Shown in pieces: positions 1-7,828 of a DNA stretch of 43,053 bases. The DNA is from Christensenella sp. UBA5327. Lineage in GTDB: Bacteria > Bacillota > Clostridia > Christensenellales > Aristaeellaceae. Position numbers and translations under genes: made by a program. The notes under the pieces were generated by a model. It had not been told where the DNA came from and did no database searches. It saw only the letters and a list, made by a program, of their open reading frames with translations. Each line of letters begins with the position of its first letter. The stretch's first letter is position 1. The stretch lies in NCBI GenBank assembly GCA_002411105.1, contig DHQX01000021.1, positions 3,663 to 46,715 of the forward strand, in the 5' to 3' direction.

Positions 1-2
1 TG

Positions 3-65
3 GTGGTGCCCCAGCTGATGTGCTGCGATAACGTGAAGGTAGAGATCAGCAACCAGAGCTATTGA
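3..65 (+). CDS. 3' end of an unidentified gene (cut by window start)
   Basis: An open frame enters from the left edge and ends at TGA 63-65. The visible tail reads VVPQLMCCDNVKVEISNQSY. A terminator hairpin starts 14 bases after the stop, which supports this being a genuine gene end. The tail is too short to assign to a family, and I do not recognise it. The gene is convergent with the minus-strand operon that ends at 139. Confidence 0.5.
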   Translation: MVPQLMCCDNVKVEISNQSY

Positions 66-78
66 TTTTTCACATGGC

Positions 79-111
79 AAAAGGGCGCCCGATTAAGGAG
101 GCGCCCTTTTT
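79..111. terminator. Bidirectional rho-independent terminator
   Basis: A perfect 11-bp stem (AAAAGGGCGCC at 79-89, GGCGCCCTTTT at 100-110) encloses a 10-base loop. A T-run follows on the plus strand and the A-run gives a T-run on the minus strand. It can therefore end both the left-edge gene and the minus-strand operon whose last gene stops at 139. Confidence 0.9.
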
Positions 112-138
112 CTTTGGGGCAGAATGAATCCTCATCGC

Positions 139-999
139 CTATCCTGTTTTCAGAAAATCGGCATAAAACTGTTCTATCCCTTGAATGTCCAGTTTTATGG
201 TTTGATCAAAAGACAGGGATTTCAGAATATGTTGGACAAAGCGGCAACCAAGATAATAGCCAACATCGCCCCTTCCCTGGTAAGAAACCCAGTCACCAAA
301 CCAGCGCTGGGTATCAAAAGCCATCGTGGGCAAATCCAGGGTAAAGTCCTGCATTATTTGTTCAAAGTGCTCATCGCACCAGGCTTTCCAGCCATTCTTG
401 TCTTTGTGGTAATACTCCGCGCTTCCCATGAGCATTTGCTCATAGCACAGGGCAACCCCTTCTGAAAACAGCTGCCAGAGAAATTTCCGGCGTGCATCTG
501 CCATATCACATGAGAAGCGGCCATACTGCATGTGATGAGCGTGCCCTAACTCATGATAAAGGAGGCCGAGAAAATCACCTGGATTATCCCACTGAAGCTC
601 CATGATTTTTTCGATGCCAAGCAGAATGTGGGTACGCTGATTGATGGTGGTGACCCAACCTGCGGCGTTGCACAAACCCAGGTAAAAGACCAGGTTCACA
701 TCGGGGCAACGGCCAAATAACTGGGTGATTTTTCCTTCAAGGCCACGGGTTAGCTGGACAAAGAGCTCGTGGGTCTGCTTGCGCCTTTCTGAATGGGAAA
801 AGACCAGCTGGAGGACAGGCAAATAGTCCGCCTCAAATGTGAATTTGCCCGTAGCCAGAATCCGGTTCATATCATCCATGCACAGCTGATAGAGCTCCGG
901 AAGCACGCCTTTGATGTAGCGCTCCCAATGACCCATGTCAAAGGCTTGATTGGCACACAAGGCTTCCATTTCGGGAAAACTGTCGATGATTTGCAGCAA
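139..999 (-). CDS. Putative zinc metallopeptidase (gluzincin-like, HExxH)
   Basis: About 286 residues. The centre carries YHELGHAHH, an HExxH zinc site (H149, E150, H153). About 27 residues later comes FSEGVALCYEQ, whose E180 is well placed as the third, gluzincin-type ligand. There is no signal peptide, so it is probably cytoplasmic. The substrate is unknown. I chose the TTG start at 999 because a perfect AGGAGG (1005-1010, plus-strand coordinates) lies 5 bases upstream. The frame can be extended to a GTG at 1059, which would overlap the aldehyde dehydrogenase by 19 bases but has no good ribosome site. It is the last gene of the minus-strand operon and is followed by the terminator at 79-111. 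The metallopeptidase fold is well supported by the motif; proteolytic activity is not shown. Confidence 0.72.
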   Translation of the reverse strand: MLQIIDSFPEMEALCANQAFDMGHWERYIKGVLPELYQLCMDDMNRILATGKFTFEADYLPVLQLVFSHSERRKQTHELFVQLTRGLEGKITQLFGRCPDVNLVFYLGLCNAAGWVTTINQRTHILLGIEKIMELQWDNPGDFLGLLYHELGHAHHMQYGRFSCDMADARRKFLWQLFSEGVALCYEQMLMGSAEYYHKDKNGWKAWCDEHFEQIMQDFTLDLPTMAFDTQRWFGDWVSYQGRGDVGYYLGCRFVQHILKSLSFDQTIKLDIQGIEQFYADFLKTG

Positions 1000-1040
1000 T
1001 GTCTCCTCCTGCAAAATAATTTGTAACAAGGCCAGGCTTG

Positions 1041-2423
1041 TCAGTGCTTCAGCAGCCACCCCGGCAAAGGTTTTTTTCCGTCTTTGTAGGGGTGGTAGCG
1101 CAGGGGCAGGTCAAAGCTGCGCCATTTTTTCAGCACGCTTTTGTGGTGGGTGAAGGTGTCAAAGCTGGTTTTGCCGTGGTAGCGGCCCATGCCCGATTCG
1201 CCCACTCCGCCAAAGGGCAGGTGGGCGCCCGCCAGGTGCAGCACCGTGTCGTTCACACAGCCGCCGCCAAAGTGCAATTGGCTGATTATCTGGGCCTCCA
1301 CTTGGGCGCTTGTGGTGAACAGGTACAGCGCCAGGGGATGGGGGCGGCCTTTCACAAAGGCGATGGCCTCCTGTAGGTTTTCCACCCCCAGGATGGGCAG
1401 GATGGGGCCAAAGATCTCCTCCTGCATAAGGGGGCTCCCAGGATCAGGCGCGTCCACCAGCGCCAGGCTGATCTGCCGGGTGTCGGGATGGGCTTTGCCG
1501 CCGGTGAGGACGCGCTGGCCTTCCAGCAGGCCCAACAGGCGCTCAAAATGCTTCTGGTTGATGATCTTAGGATAGGTCTCCCTGAAATAGCCCTCATCAG
1601 GCATCATCCGGGAAAGCTCCTGGGTGAGGGCTTGCGTCAGCTTTTCCTTGATGCTGTGATGGGCCAGCACATAGTCCGGGGCTACGCAGGTTTGCCCGGC
1701 GTTGATGAGTTTGCCAAAGAGGATGCGCCGGGCGGCCAGGGTGAGGTCGGCGGTTTCATCCACAATCACCGGGCTTTTGCCGCCCAGTTCCAGCGTCATG
1801 GGGGTCAGGTGTTTTGCCGCCTTTTCCATCACCAGGTGTCCCACGGCAGGGGAGCCGGTGAAGAAGATGTAGTCAAACTTCTCTTCCAAAAGCGCGCTGT
1901 TTTCCTCCCGCCCGCCCTGGATGACCCGCACATGGCCGGGGTCAAAGGCGGCCTCGCAGAGGTCCGCCATCACCTGGGAGGTGGCAGGGGCGTAGGCAGA
2001 GGGCTTCACGATGGCGCAGTTGCCCGCCGCCACCGCCCCGATCAGGGGGTTCATGGTGAGCTGAAAGGGGTAATTCCAGGGGCTCATCACCAGCACCAGG
2101 CCATAGGGCTGCTTATACACCCTGGCTGAGGCCGGAAACTGGGCCAGGGAGGGCCTGCAAGGCTGGGGCTTGGCCCAGCGGCGCAGCTTGCGGCGCGCCA
2201 GGCTGATCTCCCCCAGCACCAGGCCCACCTCCGCCATGAAGCTCTCATAGGGGGATTTGTTCAGGTCCTGCTTGAGGGCGGCCAGGATGTCCGCCTGGCG
2301 GCGGGTGACCGTCTCCTCCAGGCGGGCCAGGGCATCCAGCCTGGCGGATACGTCCAGGGTGTGCCCCGCATTGAAATAGGCCCGGGCCGCCTGGACGGCG
2401 GCCTTGATGGGGGTCTCACTCAT
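1041..2423 (-). CDS. Class-3-type (fatty aldehyde-like) NAD(P)-dependent aldehyde dehydrogenase
   Basis: Oxidises an aldehyde to the acid with NAD(P)+. About 460 residues, the usual length for the ALDH3/fatty-aldehyde branch, which lacks the longer N-terminus of the classical 500-residue enzymes. Visible landmarks are the SPWNYPF cofactor region (~114-120), LELGGKSP with general base E212, NAGQTC with nucleophile C246, and the EEIFGP motif. The C-terminus has the GESGMGRYHG segment typical of class 3. The ATG at 2423 is chosen because it overlaps the TetR stop as ATGA and has GAGGTG six bases upstream; an upstream ATG at 2450 lies inside the tetR gene. It is the seventh gene of the operon, coupled to the regulator. 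The real substrate is unknown. The subgroup and the SCP2-like neighbours suggest a hydrophobic aldehyde, which is inference. Confidence 0.92.
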   Translation of the reverse strand: MSETPIKAAVQAARAYFNAGHTLDVSARLDALARLEETVTRRQADILAALKQDLNKSPYESFMAEVGLVLGEISLARRKLRRWAKPQPCRPSLAQFPASARVYKQPYGLVLVMSPWNYPFQLTMNPLIGAVAAGNCAIVKPSAYAPATSQVMADLCEAAFDPGHVRVIQGGREENSALLEEKFDYIFFTGSPAVGHLVMEKAAKHLTPMTLELGGKSPVIVDETADLTLAARRILFGKLINAGQTCVAPDYVLAHHSIKEKLTQALTQELSRMMPDEGYFRETYPKIINQKHFERLLGLLEGQRVLTGGKAHPDTRQISLALVDAPDPGSPLMQEEIFGPILPILGVENLQEAIAFVKGRPHPLALYLFTTSAQVEAQIISQLHFGGGCVNDTVLHLAGAHLPFGGVGESGMGRYHGKTSFDTFTHHKSVLKKWRSFDLPLRYHPYKDGKKPLPGWLLKH

Positions 2424-3055
2424 GTTAAACACCTCATGATCATGTCGCACAGCTGGGCTGCCAGCTGGGCTTTGTCCTGGGCGCGGCTGCCCATAAAATG
2501 CTGGAGGCGGTACTTGTGGTAGCCAGCGGAGCAGGCTAACTGAAGCAGCAGCACGTTGTTGTCAATCAGGTAGGCAGCCATCGGGATGTCCAGGTCCTGC
2601 CGCAGTTCGCCCTTTTCCTTGGCCACCTGCAGCATCTCGTGGTAGTTGGTGACCGAAATCTTCTCCACCTGGCTTGACAGGCGCATGGACAGCGGGGCCA
2701 GCTCCTCGGTCATGAGGCTGAGGTAGAGGTTGTTCATGTCCGGGTGCTTATCGGCGTATTCCACCGCGGTGAGCAGCAGTTCCAGCAGCTGCTCCCGGAA
2801 GGACCCCTCCCGGCTCTGGCTTTTAAGGGCCCGCTCCAATAGCTCATAGCCCTTGTCCACCACCGCCAGGAACAGGTCTTCCTTGCTGTCAAAATAGCTG
2901 TACATGCTGCCGATGCTGATGCCGGCCTTCCTGGCGATCTGGTTGATGGAGGCGGCGGCATAGCCGCTCATGGCAAACTCGCTTACGGCGATGGTGAAGA
3001 TGTGGTCGCGCTTGTCGGGGGGAATGCGGTCAAAGGTCTCCTTGTGGAAAGGCAT
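2420..3055 (-). CDS. TetR family transcriptional regulator
   Basis: 211 residues, a normal TetR length. The N-terminal ~60 residues carry the TetR helix-turn-helix: an F(A/S)xxGY segment, then INQIARKAGISIGSMYSYF and DSKEDL. The remaining helical part is the ligand-binding and dimer domain and does not identify a ligand. The ATG at 3055 has GGAGG about 7 bases upstream. It lies sixth in the operon, 35 bases after the SCP2-like gene, and its stop overlaps the ALDH start as ATGA. Operon membership and an inverted repeat at the promoter start site (7803-7820) suggest autoregulation of the cluster. An acyl compound or the pathway product is a reasonable guess for the effector, but this is inference. 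Confidence 0.93.
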   Translation of the reverse strand: MPFHKETFDRIPPDKRDHIFTIAVSEFAMSGYAAASINQIARKAGISIGSMYSYFDSKEDLFLAVVDKGYELLERALKSQSREGSFREQLLELLLTAVEYADKHPDMNNLYLSLMTEELAPLSMRLSSQVEKISVTNYHEMLQVAKEKGELRQDLDIPMAAYLIDNNVLLLQLACSAGYHKYRLQHFMGSRAQDKAQLAAQLCDMIMRCLT

Positions 3056-3090
3056 GGTGCGTCCTCCTTCGTGCAGTCCGTGCGATTATA

Positions 3091-3864
3091 TCATCCCTGG
3101 ACGTAGGAGCCCACCAGCTGCATGAAATCTCCAATTTTGGCGCCAAATTCCGGCGCGCCTTCTAAAATCAGCTTTTGCTGGGCGGTCAGGGTGATGAAGT
3201 CGCCGGTTTGCAGCAGGATGGCCAGCGCACTGTCAAGATCGGCAAAGCGCATGGTGAAAAAGGGCTGGGAGCGGGTGTATTTGCCCTTGGCCGCTTTGGT
3301 TTTCCCGGCCTTCACGCGCAGGTGGGCGGCGGTATCGGGGAAGCCGTCCACCTCCCAGGCGTACACCCGGTTGGGGCTGATGCTGCTCCAGGCCTGCACC
3401 TGGGGGTGCCCCATGCGGTTGAGGCGGCTGATGCCCCGGCTTAAGAGAAACAGGAAGAGCCGCACCACCAGCTCCTTGGTTTTTTCATCAGCAGGCGGCG
3501 TTTTGGCAGACAGCAGGGTCGACATTTTGAGCAGCGTCTTAAAGGCCGCCATGACCAGACCCAGGTGTTTTAAGCCCTTGATCTGGGGCAGTTTCTTGGT
3601 TTTGCCCAGGAAGAAGCGGTTGAAATGCTCCTGATCCTTGAAGTGAAGCTGCACATCAGGGGAGGGGTGCAGGCCCAGGGCGGTTTGCACCTGGCCATCC
3701 TCCAGCATGTAGTGCAGGCCCTCCTCCCCCTCTGGCAGGCGGACGGATATCTGAATCACGCCGGTCTTGCCCCTAAAGTAGCCGTATTCCGTGCCGATCT
3801 CCTTCACCAGGGGCAAGACAGCATACAGGAATAATCGGCTGGTATACATTTTATCCTTGTCCAT
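3091..3864 (-). CDS. SCP2-like (sterol-carrier-type) protein B, paralogue of the first operon gene
   Basis: About 257 residues with no signal peptide or transmembrane helix. I recognise it as SCP2-like from its pattern: a strand with EDG, then PSPDVQLHFKD, a FNRFFLGKTKKLPQIKGL stretch and a hydrophobic helix (~residues 60-115). A second, related half follows (~175-255), with MRFADLDSALAILLQTGD and a C-terminal glycine-containing strand. It appears to be a tandem of two SCP2-like halves, matching the product of 6999-7763 in layout and in the shared HFN..G....LP segment. SCP2 folds carry hydrophobic ligands; the ligand here is unknown. The ATG at 3864 is preferred over the GTG at 3870 because GAGGTG lies 5 bases upstream of the ATG but abuts the GTG. 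The gene follows the transketolase C-half directly. Confidence 0.68.
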   Translation of the reverse strand: MDKDKMYTSRLFLYAVLPLVKEIGTEYGYFRGKTGVIQISVRLPEGEEGLHYMLEDGQVQTALGLHPSPDVQLHFKDQEHFNRFFLGKTKKLPQIKGLKHLGLVMAAFKTLLKMSTLLSAKTPPADEKTKELVVRLFLFLLSRGISRLNRMGHPQVQAWSSISPNRVYAWEVDGFPDTAAHLRVKAGKTKAAKGKYTRSQPFFTMRFADLDSALAILLQTGDFITLTAQQKLILEGAPEFGAKIGDFMQLVGSYVQG

Positions 3865-3866
3865 GC

Positions 3867-4868
3867 TCACACCTCGTCCGTCCAGTCGTCATCCTCTTCA
3901 AAGTCCATCTTGAGGGTTTCCCTGGCGGCCCTCACCAGCCCGTTGGCATCAATGCCGTGCAGGCTCATCAGATCCTCATGGTAGCCGATGGGCGAGAAGG
4001 CATCCTGGATGCCCAGGCGCCTCAAGGCGCAGCCCATGCCGCTTTCGGCGATCACCTCAGCCACGGCGCTGCCCAGGCCGCCCACCACGGTGTGATCCTC
4101 CGCCGTGATGATGCGCCGGGTGTCGTGCACCGCCTTTTTGACGGCTTCCTTGTCCAGGGGCTTGATGGTGTGCATGTCCAGCACCCGGGCCTTGATGCCC
4201 TCAGCCGCCAGCTCCCTGGCCGCCTGGAGGGCGGAGAACACGGCGCTGCCGCAGGCGATGAAGCACAGGTCGCTGCCCTCGTGCAAAAGGTTGGCCCGGC
4301 CCAGCTGGAAATCCTCAATGCCCTGGGGGTACACAATCTGGTCAAAGCCTCGGTTGATGCGGATGTAAACCGGGCCCTGGTGCGCAATGGCGGCTCTCAC
4401 GGCGGCGGCGGTCTCCTGGCCGTCCGCTGGCACCATCACCACCAGGTTGGCCATGGCGCGCATGATGGCGATGTCCTCCGTGGCGTGGTGGGTGGAACCG
4501 GCCTGGCCAAAGCTGGTGCCGGCGTGGGAGGCGATCATCTTGACGTTCAGGTTTTGGTAGCAGATGTCAGTGTGCACCTGGTCCAGCGCCCGGCAGGAGT
4601 TGAAGATGGCAAAGGTGCAGGTGAAGGGAATCAGCCCGCAGGCCGCCATGCCGGCCGCCATGCCAAACATGTTCTGTTCAGCGATGCCCACGTTGACAAA
4701 GCGCTCGGGAAACTTCTCCTGAAACACGCCGATCTTGGTGGATTTGGCCAGGTCCGCCGTCAAGGTGACGATGCGCGGGTCATCCTGGGCCAGTTCACAC
4801 AGCGTGTGGGCATAGACCTCAGCGGTTGAAAGCTTGGTGGTGTCAAGGGATGTGTAGGCAATGCCCAT
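3867..4868 (-). CDS. Transketolase C-terminal subunit (split transketolase)
   Basis: 333 residues, the size of the C-half in two-gene transketolases. It supplies the pyrimidine-binding and C-terminal domains of the ThDP enzyme. Visible are NVGIAEQNMFGMAAGMA with the ThDP-activating glutamate (GIAEQ), TFAIF..CRALDQV, NVKMIASHAG, HHATEDIAIMR and YIRINRG, all at the positions expected for this family. The C-terminal third contains LDMHTIKPLDKEAV. The ATG at 4868 lies one base after the N-half stop, with AAGGAG 7 bases upstream, so the two halves are translated together. A longer open frame upstream is only antiphase coding. Known reaction: transfer of a two-carbon ketol unit from a ketose to an aldehyde. 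The acceptor in this operon is not evident. Confidence 0.93.
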   Translation of the reverse strand: MGIAYTSLDTTKLSTAEVYAHTLCELAQDDPRIVTLTADLAKSTKIGVFQEKFPERFVNVGIAEQNMFGMAAGMAACGLIPFTCTFAIFNSCRALDQVHTDICYQNLNVKMIASHAGTSFGQAGSTHHATEDIAIMRAMANLVVMVPADGQETAAAVRAAIAHQGPVYIRINRGFDQIVYPQGIEDFQLGRANLLHEGSDLCFIACGSAVFSALQAARELAAEGIKARVLDMHTIKPLDKEAVKKAVHDTRRIITAEDHTVVGGLGSAVAEVIAESGMGCALRRLGIQDAFSPIGYHEDLMSLHGIDANGLVRAARETLKMDFEEDDDWTDEV

Positions 4869-4869
4869 C

Positions 4870-5733
4870 TTATGCTCCTTCCAGCGCGGCAAGGCGCTCC
4901 TTGTGGTAGGCGGTGAGGCTCTCCTGCGCCTTTTTTGCCAGCTCCTCGTTGATGGCCCCGTAGTGCCAGCGGTAGTCCCCCGCGGCGAAGTCCACCCCGG
5001 CGCCTTTGATGGTGTCCAGGATAATGCAGGTGGGCTTGTCCTGGCGGCTAAGCGCCTCGCCAATGGCCTCATCAATGGCGGCAAAGTCATGGCCGTTCAC
5101 GGTCAGCGCGTGGAAGCCAAAGGCGGTCCATTTGTCCTGGAAAGGCTCCAGTTTCATCACGTCCTCGGTGTTGCCGTCAAGCATGGCGTGGTTGCGGTCA
5201 ACAAAGGTGATCAGGTTGTGCTGGTTGCGGGAGCCGATGGCCATCGCCGCCTCCCACACCGCGCCCTCGTTGCACTCGCCGTCTCCCAGCATGCAGTAGG
5301 TGATATAGCTTTTGCCCATCATCTGGGCGGCTGTGGCCATGCCCAGGGCGATGGATAGCCCGTGCCCCAGGGAGCCGGTGGAGGCGTCAACGCCTGGCAC
5401 CTTGGTGGCGTCCAGGTGGATGCCCAGCTTTGAGCCGGTGAGGTTGAAGGTTTTCAGGTCCTCCCGGTTGATGTAGCCCAGGTCGGCCAAGACCGACACA
5501 AAGCCGATGCCTGCGTGCCCCTTGCTCATGATGAAGCGGTCACGCTCAGGCCATGTGGGATCCCCGCGGTCGATGTTCATGCGGTGGTAGTACAGCAGGG
5601 TCACCGCGTCAATCATGCTCAGCGCCCCGCCCAAGTGCCCGCTGCCTGCGTGGTAGACCGTTTCCACGATGCTCTGGCGCAGCGCATGCGCCTTTTGTTC
5701 CAGCTGGATCAGTTTCTCCTTGCTCAAGCTCAT
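4870..5733 (-). CDS. Transketolase N-terminal subunit (split transketolase)
   Basis: 287 residues, typical for the N-half, which binds the ThDP diphosphate. It has AGSGHLGGALS (~29-39), SKGHA (70-74), STGSLGHGLS and the ThDP motif GDGECNEG (150-157) ending at N181. Two places differ from the common pattern: the usual GHP-type segment before PGV is replaced by LGIHLDATKVPG, and the end of the ThDP motif reads DRNHAMLDG. These may reflect a changed acceptor site, but that is inference. The start overlaps the aminotransferase stop as ATGA, giving tight coupling. It works with the product of 3867-4868. A housekeeping transketolase is possible, but the neighbours (aminotransferase, two SCP2-like proteins) argue for a specialised role. 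Confidence 0.94.
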   Translation of the reverse strand: MSLSKEKLIQLEQKAHALRQSIVETVYHAGSGHLGGALSMIDAVTLLYYHRMNIDRGDPTWPERDRFIMSKGHAGIGFVSVLADLGYINREDLKTFNLTGSKLGIHLDATKVPGVDASTGSLGHGLSIALGMATAAQMMGKSYITYCMLGDGECNEGAVWEAAMAIGSRNQHNLITFVDRNHAMLDGNTEDVMKLEPFQDKWTAFGFHALTVNGHDFAAIDEAIGEALSRQDKPTCIILDTIKGAGVDFAAGDYRWHYGAINEELAKKAQESLTAYHKERLAALEGA

Positions 5734-6989
5734 GCCTTGCTCCTTTCCCTGGTGGCCTTAAGGGCGCAGAACGCGTCCCGGGCCACGTCCAGGGTGTATT
5801 TGATATCCTCCTGGGTGAGGGCGGTGTTGATAAACAGGTTGTGGTGGCTGGTGAAAAACACGCCCCGGCGCACGCACTCGCTGACCCACTGCTGGTGAAG
5901 CACCCCTGAGTCGTCATCGGTCAGGCGCATGTTCCACATGGCGGGTTCCCCGGTGACAAGCAGATGAAAGCCGTATTCCTGGGCCGCCTCCTCCAGGCCC
6001 TGGGTGAGTTGTTTGCCCAGGCTGGTCATGAGCTTGGCGCCGTCCACCTTCTCCAGTTCCTCCAGGGTGGCCAGCGCCGCTGCCATGGGCATGGCGGAGA
6101 GCCAGTAGGATCCGGTGTAAAACACGCTGCTCACCGCCTCTTTTAGGGTGTTTTTACCGCAGAGGGCGGAGATGTTGTAGCCGTTGCCCAGCGCCTTGCA
6201 GTAGCAGATGAGATCGGCCTCAAAGCCGTAGTGGTGGTCAGAGCCGTGGAGATCAAGCCTGAAGCCCGCCCTCACATCATCCACAATCAGCACCGCCCCT
6301 TCCTGGGTGCACAGCTTTCTCACCTCTGTCCAGAAGCCGGGAAGTGGCAGGGCGTTGTCAGCCATGGCCGGGTGATGGTAGGGGGTGGCGATGATGCCCG
6401 CAATCTGCCCGGGGTAGCGCTTGAAGGCTGCGCTCACTGCCTCCGCGTCGTTGAAAGGCAGGGTGATGATGTTGGACACATCCTCATCAATGATGCCGGC
6501 GTTGCCCACAAACTGCATCCACTGGGCCACGCCGTGATAGCCCCCTGCGAACTTGATGATCTTTTTGCGCCTGGTGTGGGCCCTGGCGGCCAGCATGGCC
6601 AGGTTGGTCACGTCGCCGCCGTTTTTGGCGAAGAAGGCCCAGTCCGCCGAGTGAATCATGCTCACCAGCTTTTCCGCCAGCTTCACCATGATTTCACCGG
6701 GCAAAACGCCGCAGTTGACCTTTTCCAGCTGCTCCCTGGCGGCCCGGTCAACCGCCGGGTGGTTGTAGCCCAGCACGATGGGGCCATAGGCACACATATA
6801 GTCGATGAAGCGGTTGCCGTCCACATCCCAGAAATAGGCGCCCTGGGCGTGGTCGATATAGAAGGGATAGGCCGATACCGGGATAAAGCAGCCCTCCGCC
6901 GGGCCTAGATGCCCATAGATGCCGGAGGGGATCACCTGGGCCGCCCGGTCAAACAGCGCCCGGCTGTTGGGATAATCGTATGTTTTCAT
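5730..6989 (-). CDS. Class III PLP aminotransferase (glutamate-1-semialdehyde aminomutase-like)
   Basis: About 419 residues, normal for the family. PLP-binding landmarks are the DDVRAGFR segment with the cofactor aspartate (~237-238) and CKALGNG with the Schiff-base lysine K265; GGYHG lies at ~149-153. The usual NSGTEA phosphate-loop segment reads KNGGDVTN (~122-129), marking a divergent branch, so heme biosynthesis is unlikely. No hem genes are nearby. Two ATGs are adjacent (6992 and 6989). AGGAGG is 2 and 5 bases upstream of them, so the second is preferred. It is the second gene of the operon, starting 9 bases after the first SCP2-like gene, and its stop overlaps the transketolase start. 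The expected chemistry is amination of a ketone or aldehyde, possibly the transketolase product (inference). Confidence 0.88.
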   Translation of the reverse strand: MKTYDYPNSRALFDRAAQVIPSGIYGHLGPAEGCFIPVSAYPFYIDHAQGAYFWDVDGNRFIDYMCAYGPIVLGYNHPAVDRAAREQLEKVNCGVLPGEIMVKLAEKLVSMIHSADWAFFAKNGGDVTNLAMLAARAHTRRKKIIKFAGGYHGVAQWMQFVGNAGIIDEDVSNIITLPFNDAEAVSAAFKRYPGQIAGIIATPYHHPAMADNALPLPGFWTEVRKLCTQEGAVLIVDDVRAGFRLDLHGSDHHYGFEADLICYCKALGNGYNISALCGKNTLKEAVSSVFYTGSYWLSAMPMAAALATLEELEKVDGAKLMTSLGKQLTQGLEEAAQEYGFHLLVTGEPAMWNMRLTDDDSGVLHQQWVSECVRRGVFFTSHHNLFINTALTQEDIKYTLDVARDAFCALKATRERSKA

Positions 6990-6998
6990 CATGCCCTC

Positions 6999-7763
6999 CT
7001 ATGCCAGGTAGAAGCTGACCAGGCCCAGCAGCTTGTTGAAGTTGTCAACCATGGGGATGCGCCCGCTGACCTCAATCTGCCCCCGGCCGATGGCCAGGTA
7101 GCTGTCCGCCTCGCCCCTGAGCACCTGCCCCAGGATGTCCAGGCTCTTAAAGCGCATGAAGGCGTGAAGCGGCGGCTGGGCGTCCTTTAGGGTGGTCAGC
7201 CTGCCGTCCCTGGCCTGGATGGTATAGGCCAGCACGCCTGGCACCTCCAGCAGGATGCTGCCGTTTCCCATAGCGGCGGCGATTTTCTGCCCCAAAGGGT
7301 CGGTGCCCGCGATTTCGCTGGCTGCGTACAAGGCGGCGGCGGCGGTGAGCCGGGTGTTTTTTTCCAGAAACACCGGGTCCTTCAGGCTTTCTTTGTCGGG
7401 CTTCAGGTATTTCTCCAGGTCCTTGGCCAGGGCAGCAAAGTTGTTCTGCAAAAAGCGCAGATGCTGAAGGTTGCCAAGGGGCAGGGGCATTTTGGTGCCC
7501 GCCACCATGCCGTTAAAGTGGGCGGGGGACAGGAATTGCAGCCTGAGTCCGCCCCCGGCTTTGCCCCGGCGCGCCCTCAGGCAGCCGTCCTTGATGGCAA
7601 GCGTCAGGGGCTCCAGCCCCGGCACGTGCATGCCGATGGACAGGTCGTGCCCTGTGAGCAGGGTCTTCGCGTCATCGTCCAGCTGGCACAAATCCTCCAG
7701 ATTGCGCAGGATGGCGTGCAGGTTGATGGCCGCGCGGGTCTTTTCAAGGGTCAACGCTTTCAC
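6999..7763 (-). CDS. SCP2-like (sterol-carrier-type) protein A, first gene of the operon
   Basis: 254 residues with no signal peptide. The N-half has AIKDGCLRARRGKAGG, LRLQFLSPAHFN, a G.KMPLPLGNL stretch and a long hydrophobic helix. The C-half (~165-254) repeats the plan: VLAYTIQARDGRLTT, HAFMRFKSLDI, VLRGEADSYLAIGRGQI and VSGRIPMVDNFNK. That C-half is the more typical SCP2 pattern (strand, loop, then a Gly-rich strand). Overall layout and the HFN..G....LP motif match the product of 3091-3864, so the two are paralogues. The start is GTG with AGGGA upstream. It lies about 60 bases downstream of the predicted transcription start and is the promoter-proximal gene of the eight-gene operon. The function is probably binding or presenting a hydrophobic molecule, not catalysis; the ligand is unknown. 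Confidence 0.66.
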   Translation of the reverse strand: MKALTLEKTRAAINLHAILRNLEDLCQLDDDAKTLLTGHDLSIGMHVPGLEPLTLAIKDGCLRARRGKAGGGLRLQFLSPAHFNGMVAGTKMPLPLGNLQHLRFLQNNFAALAKDLEKYLKPDKESLKDPVFLEKNTRLTAAAALYAASEIAGTDPLGQKIAAAMGNGSILLEVPGVLAYTIQARDGRLTTLKDAQPPLHAFMRFKSLDILGQVLRGEADSYLAIGRGQIEVSGRIPMVDNFNKLLGLVSFYLA

Positions 7764-7802
7764 CTCTTTCCCTATCGTGTGGTTGTTCAGTTTTTGATAT
7801 CG

Positions 7803-7820
7803 AATGAGCGCTCGCTCTAT
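7803..7820. promoter_or_regulatory. Candidate TetR operator at the operon start site
   Basis: Inverted repeat GAGCG-CT-CGCTC (7806-7817), also containing the perfect palindrome GAGCGCTC (7806-7813). It sits just downstream of the minus-strand -10 box (7829-7834), over the expected transcription start. That position would let a repressor block the promoter. The obvious candidate is the TetR protein encoded in the same operon. Binding is inferred from position and symmetry only. Confidence 0.5.
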
Positions 7821-7828
7821 TTAAAATA

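Noticed and set aside
5730..6989. Aminotransferase as HemL of tetrapyrrole synthesis
   Set aside because: The phosphate-loop motif is divergent and no other tetrapyrrole gene is nearby.
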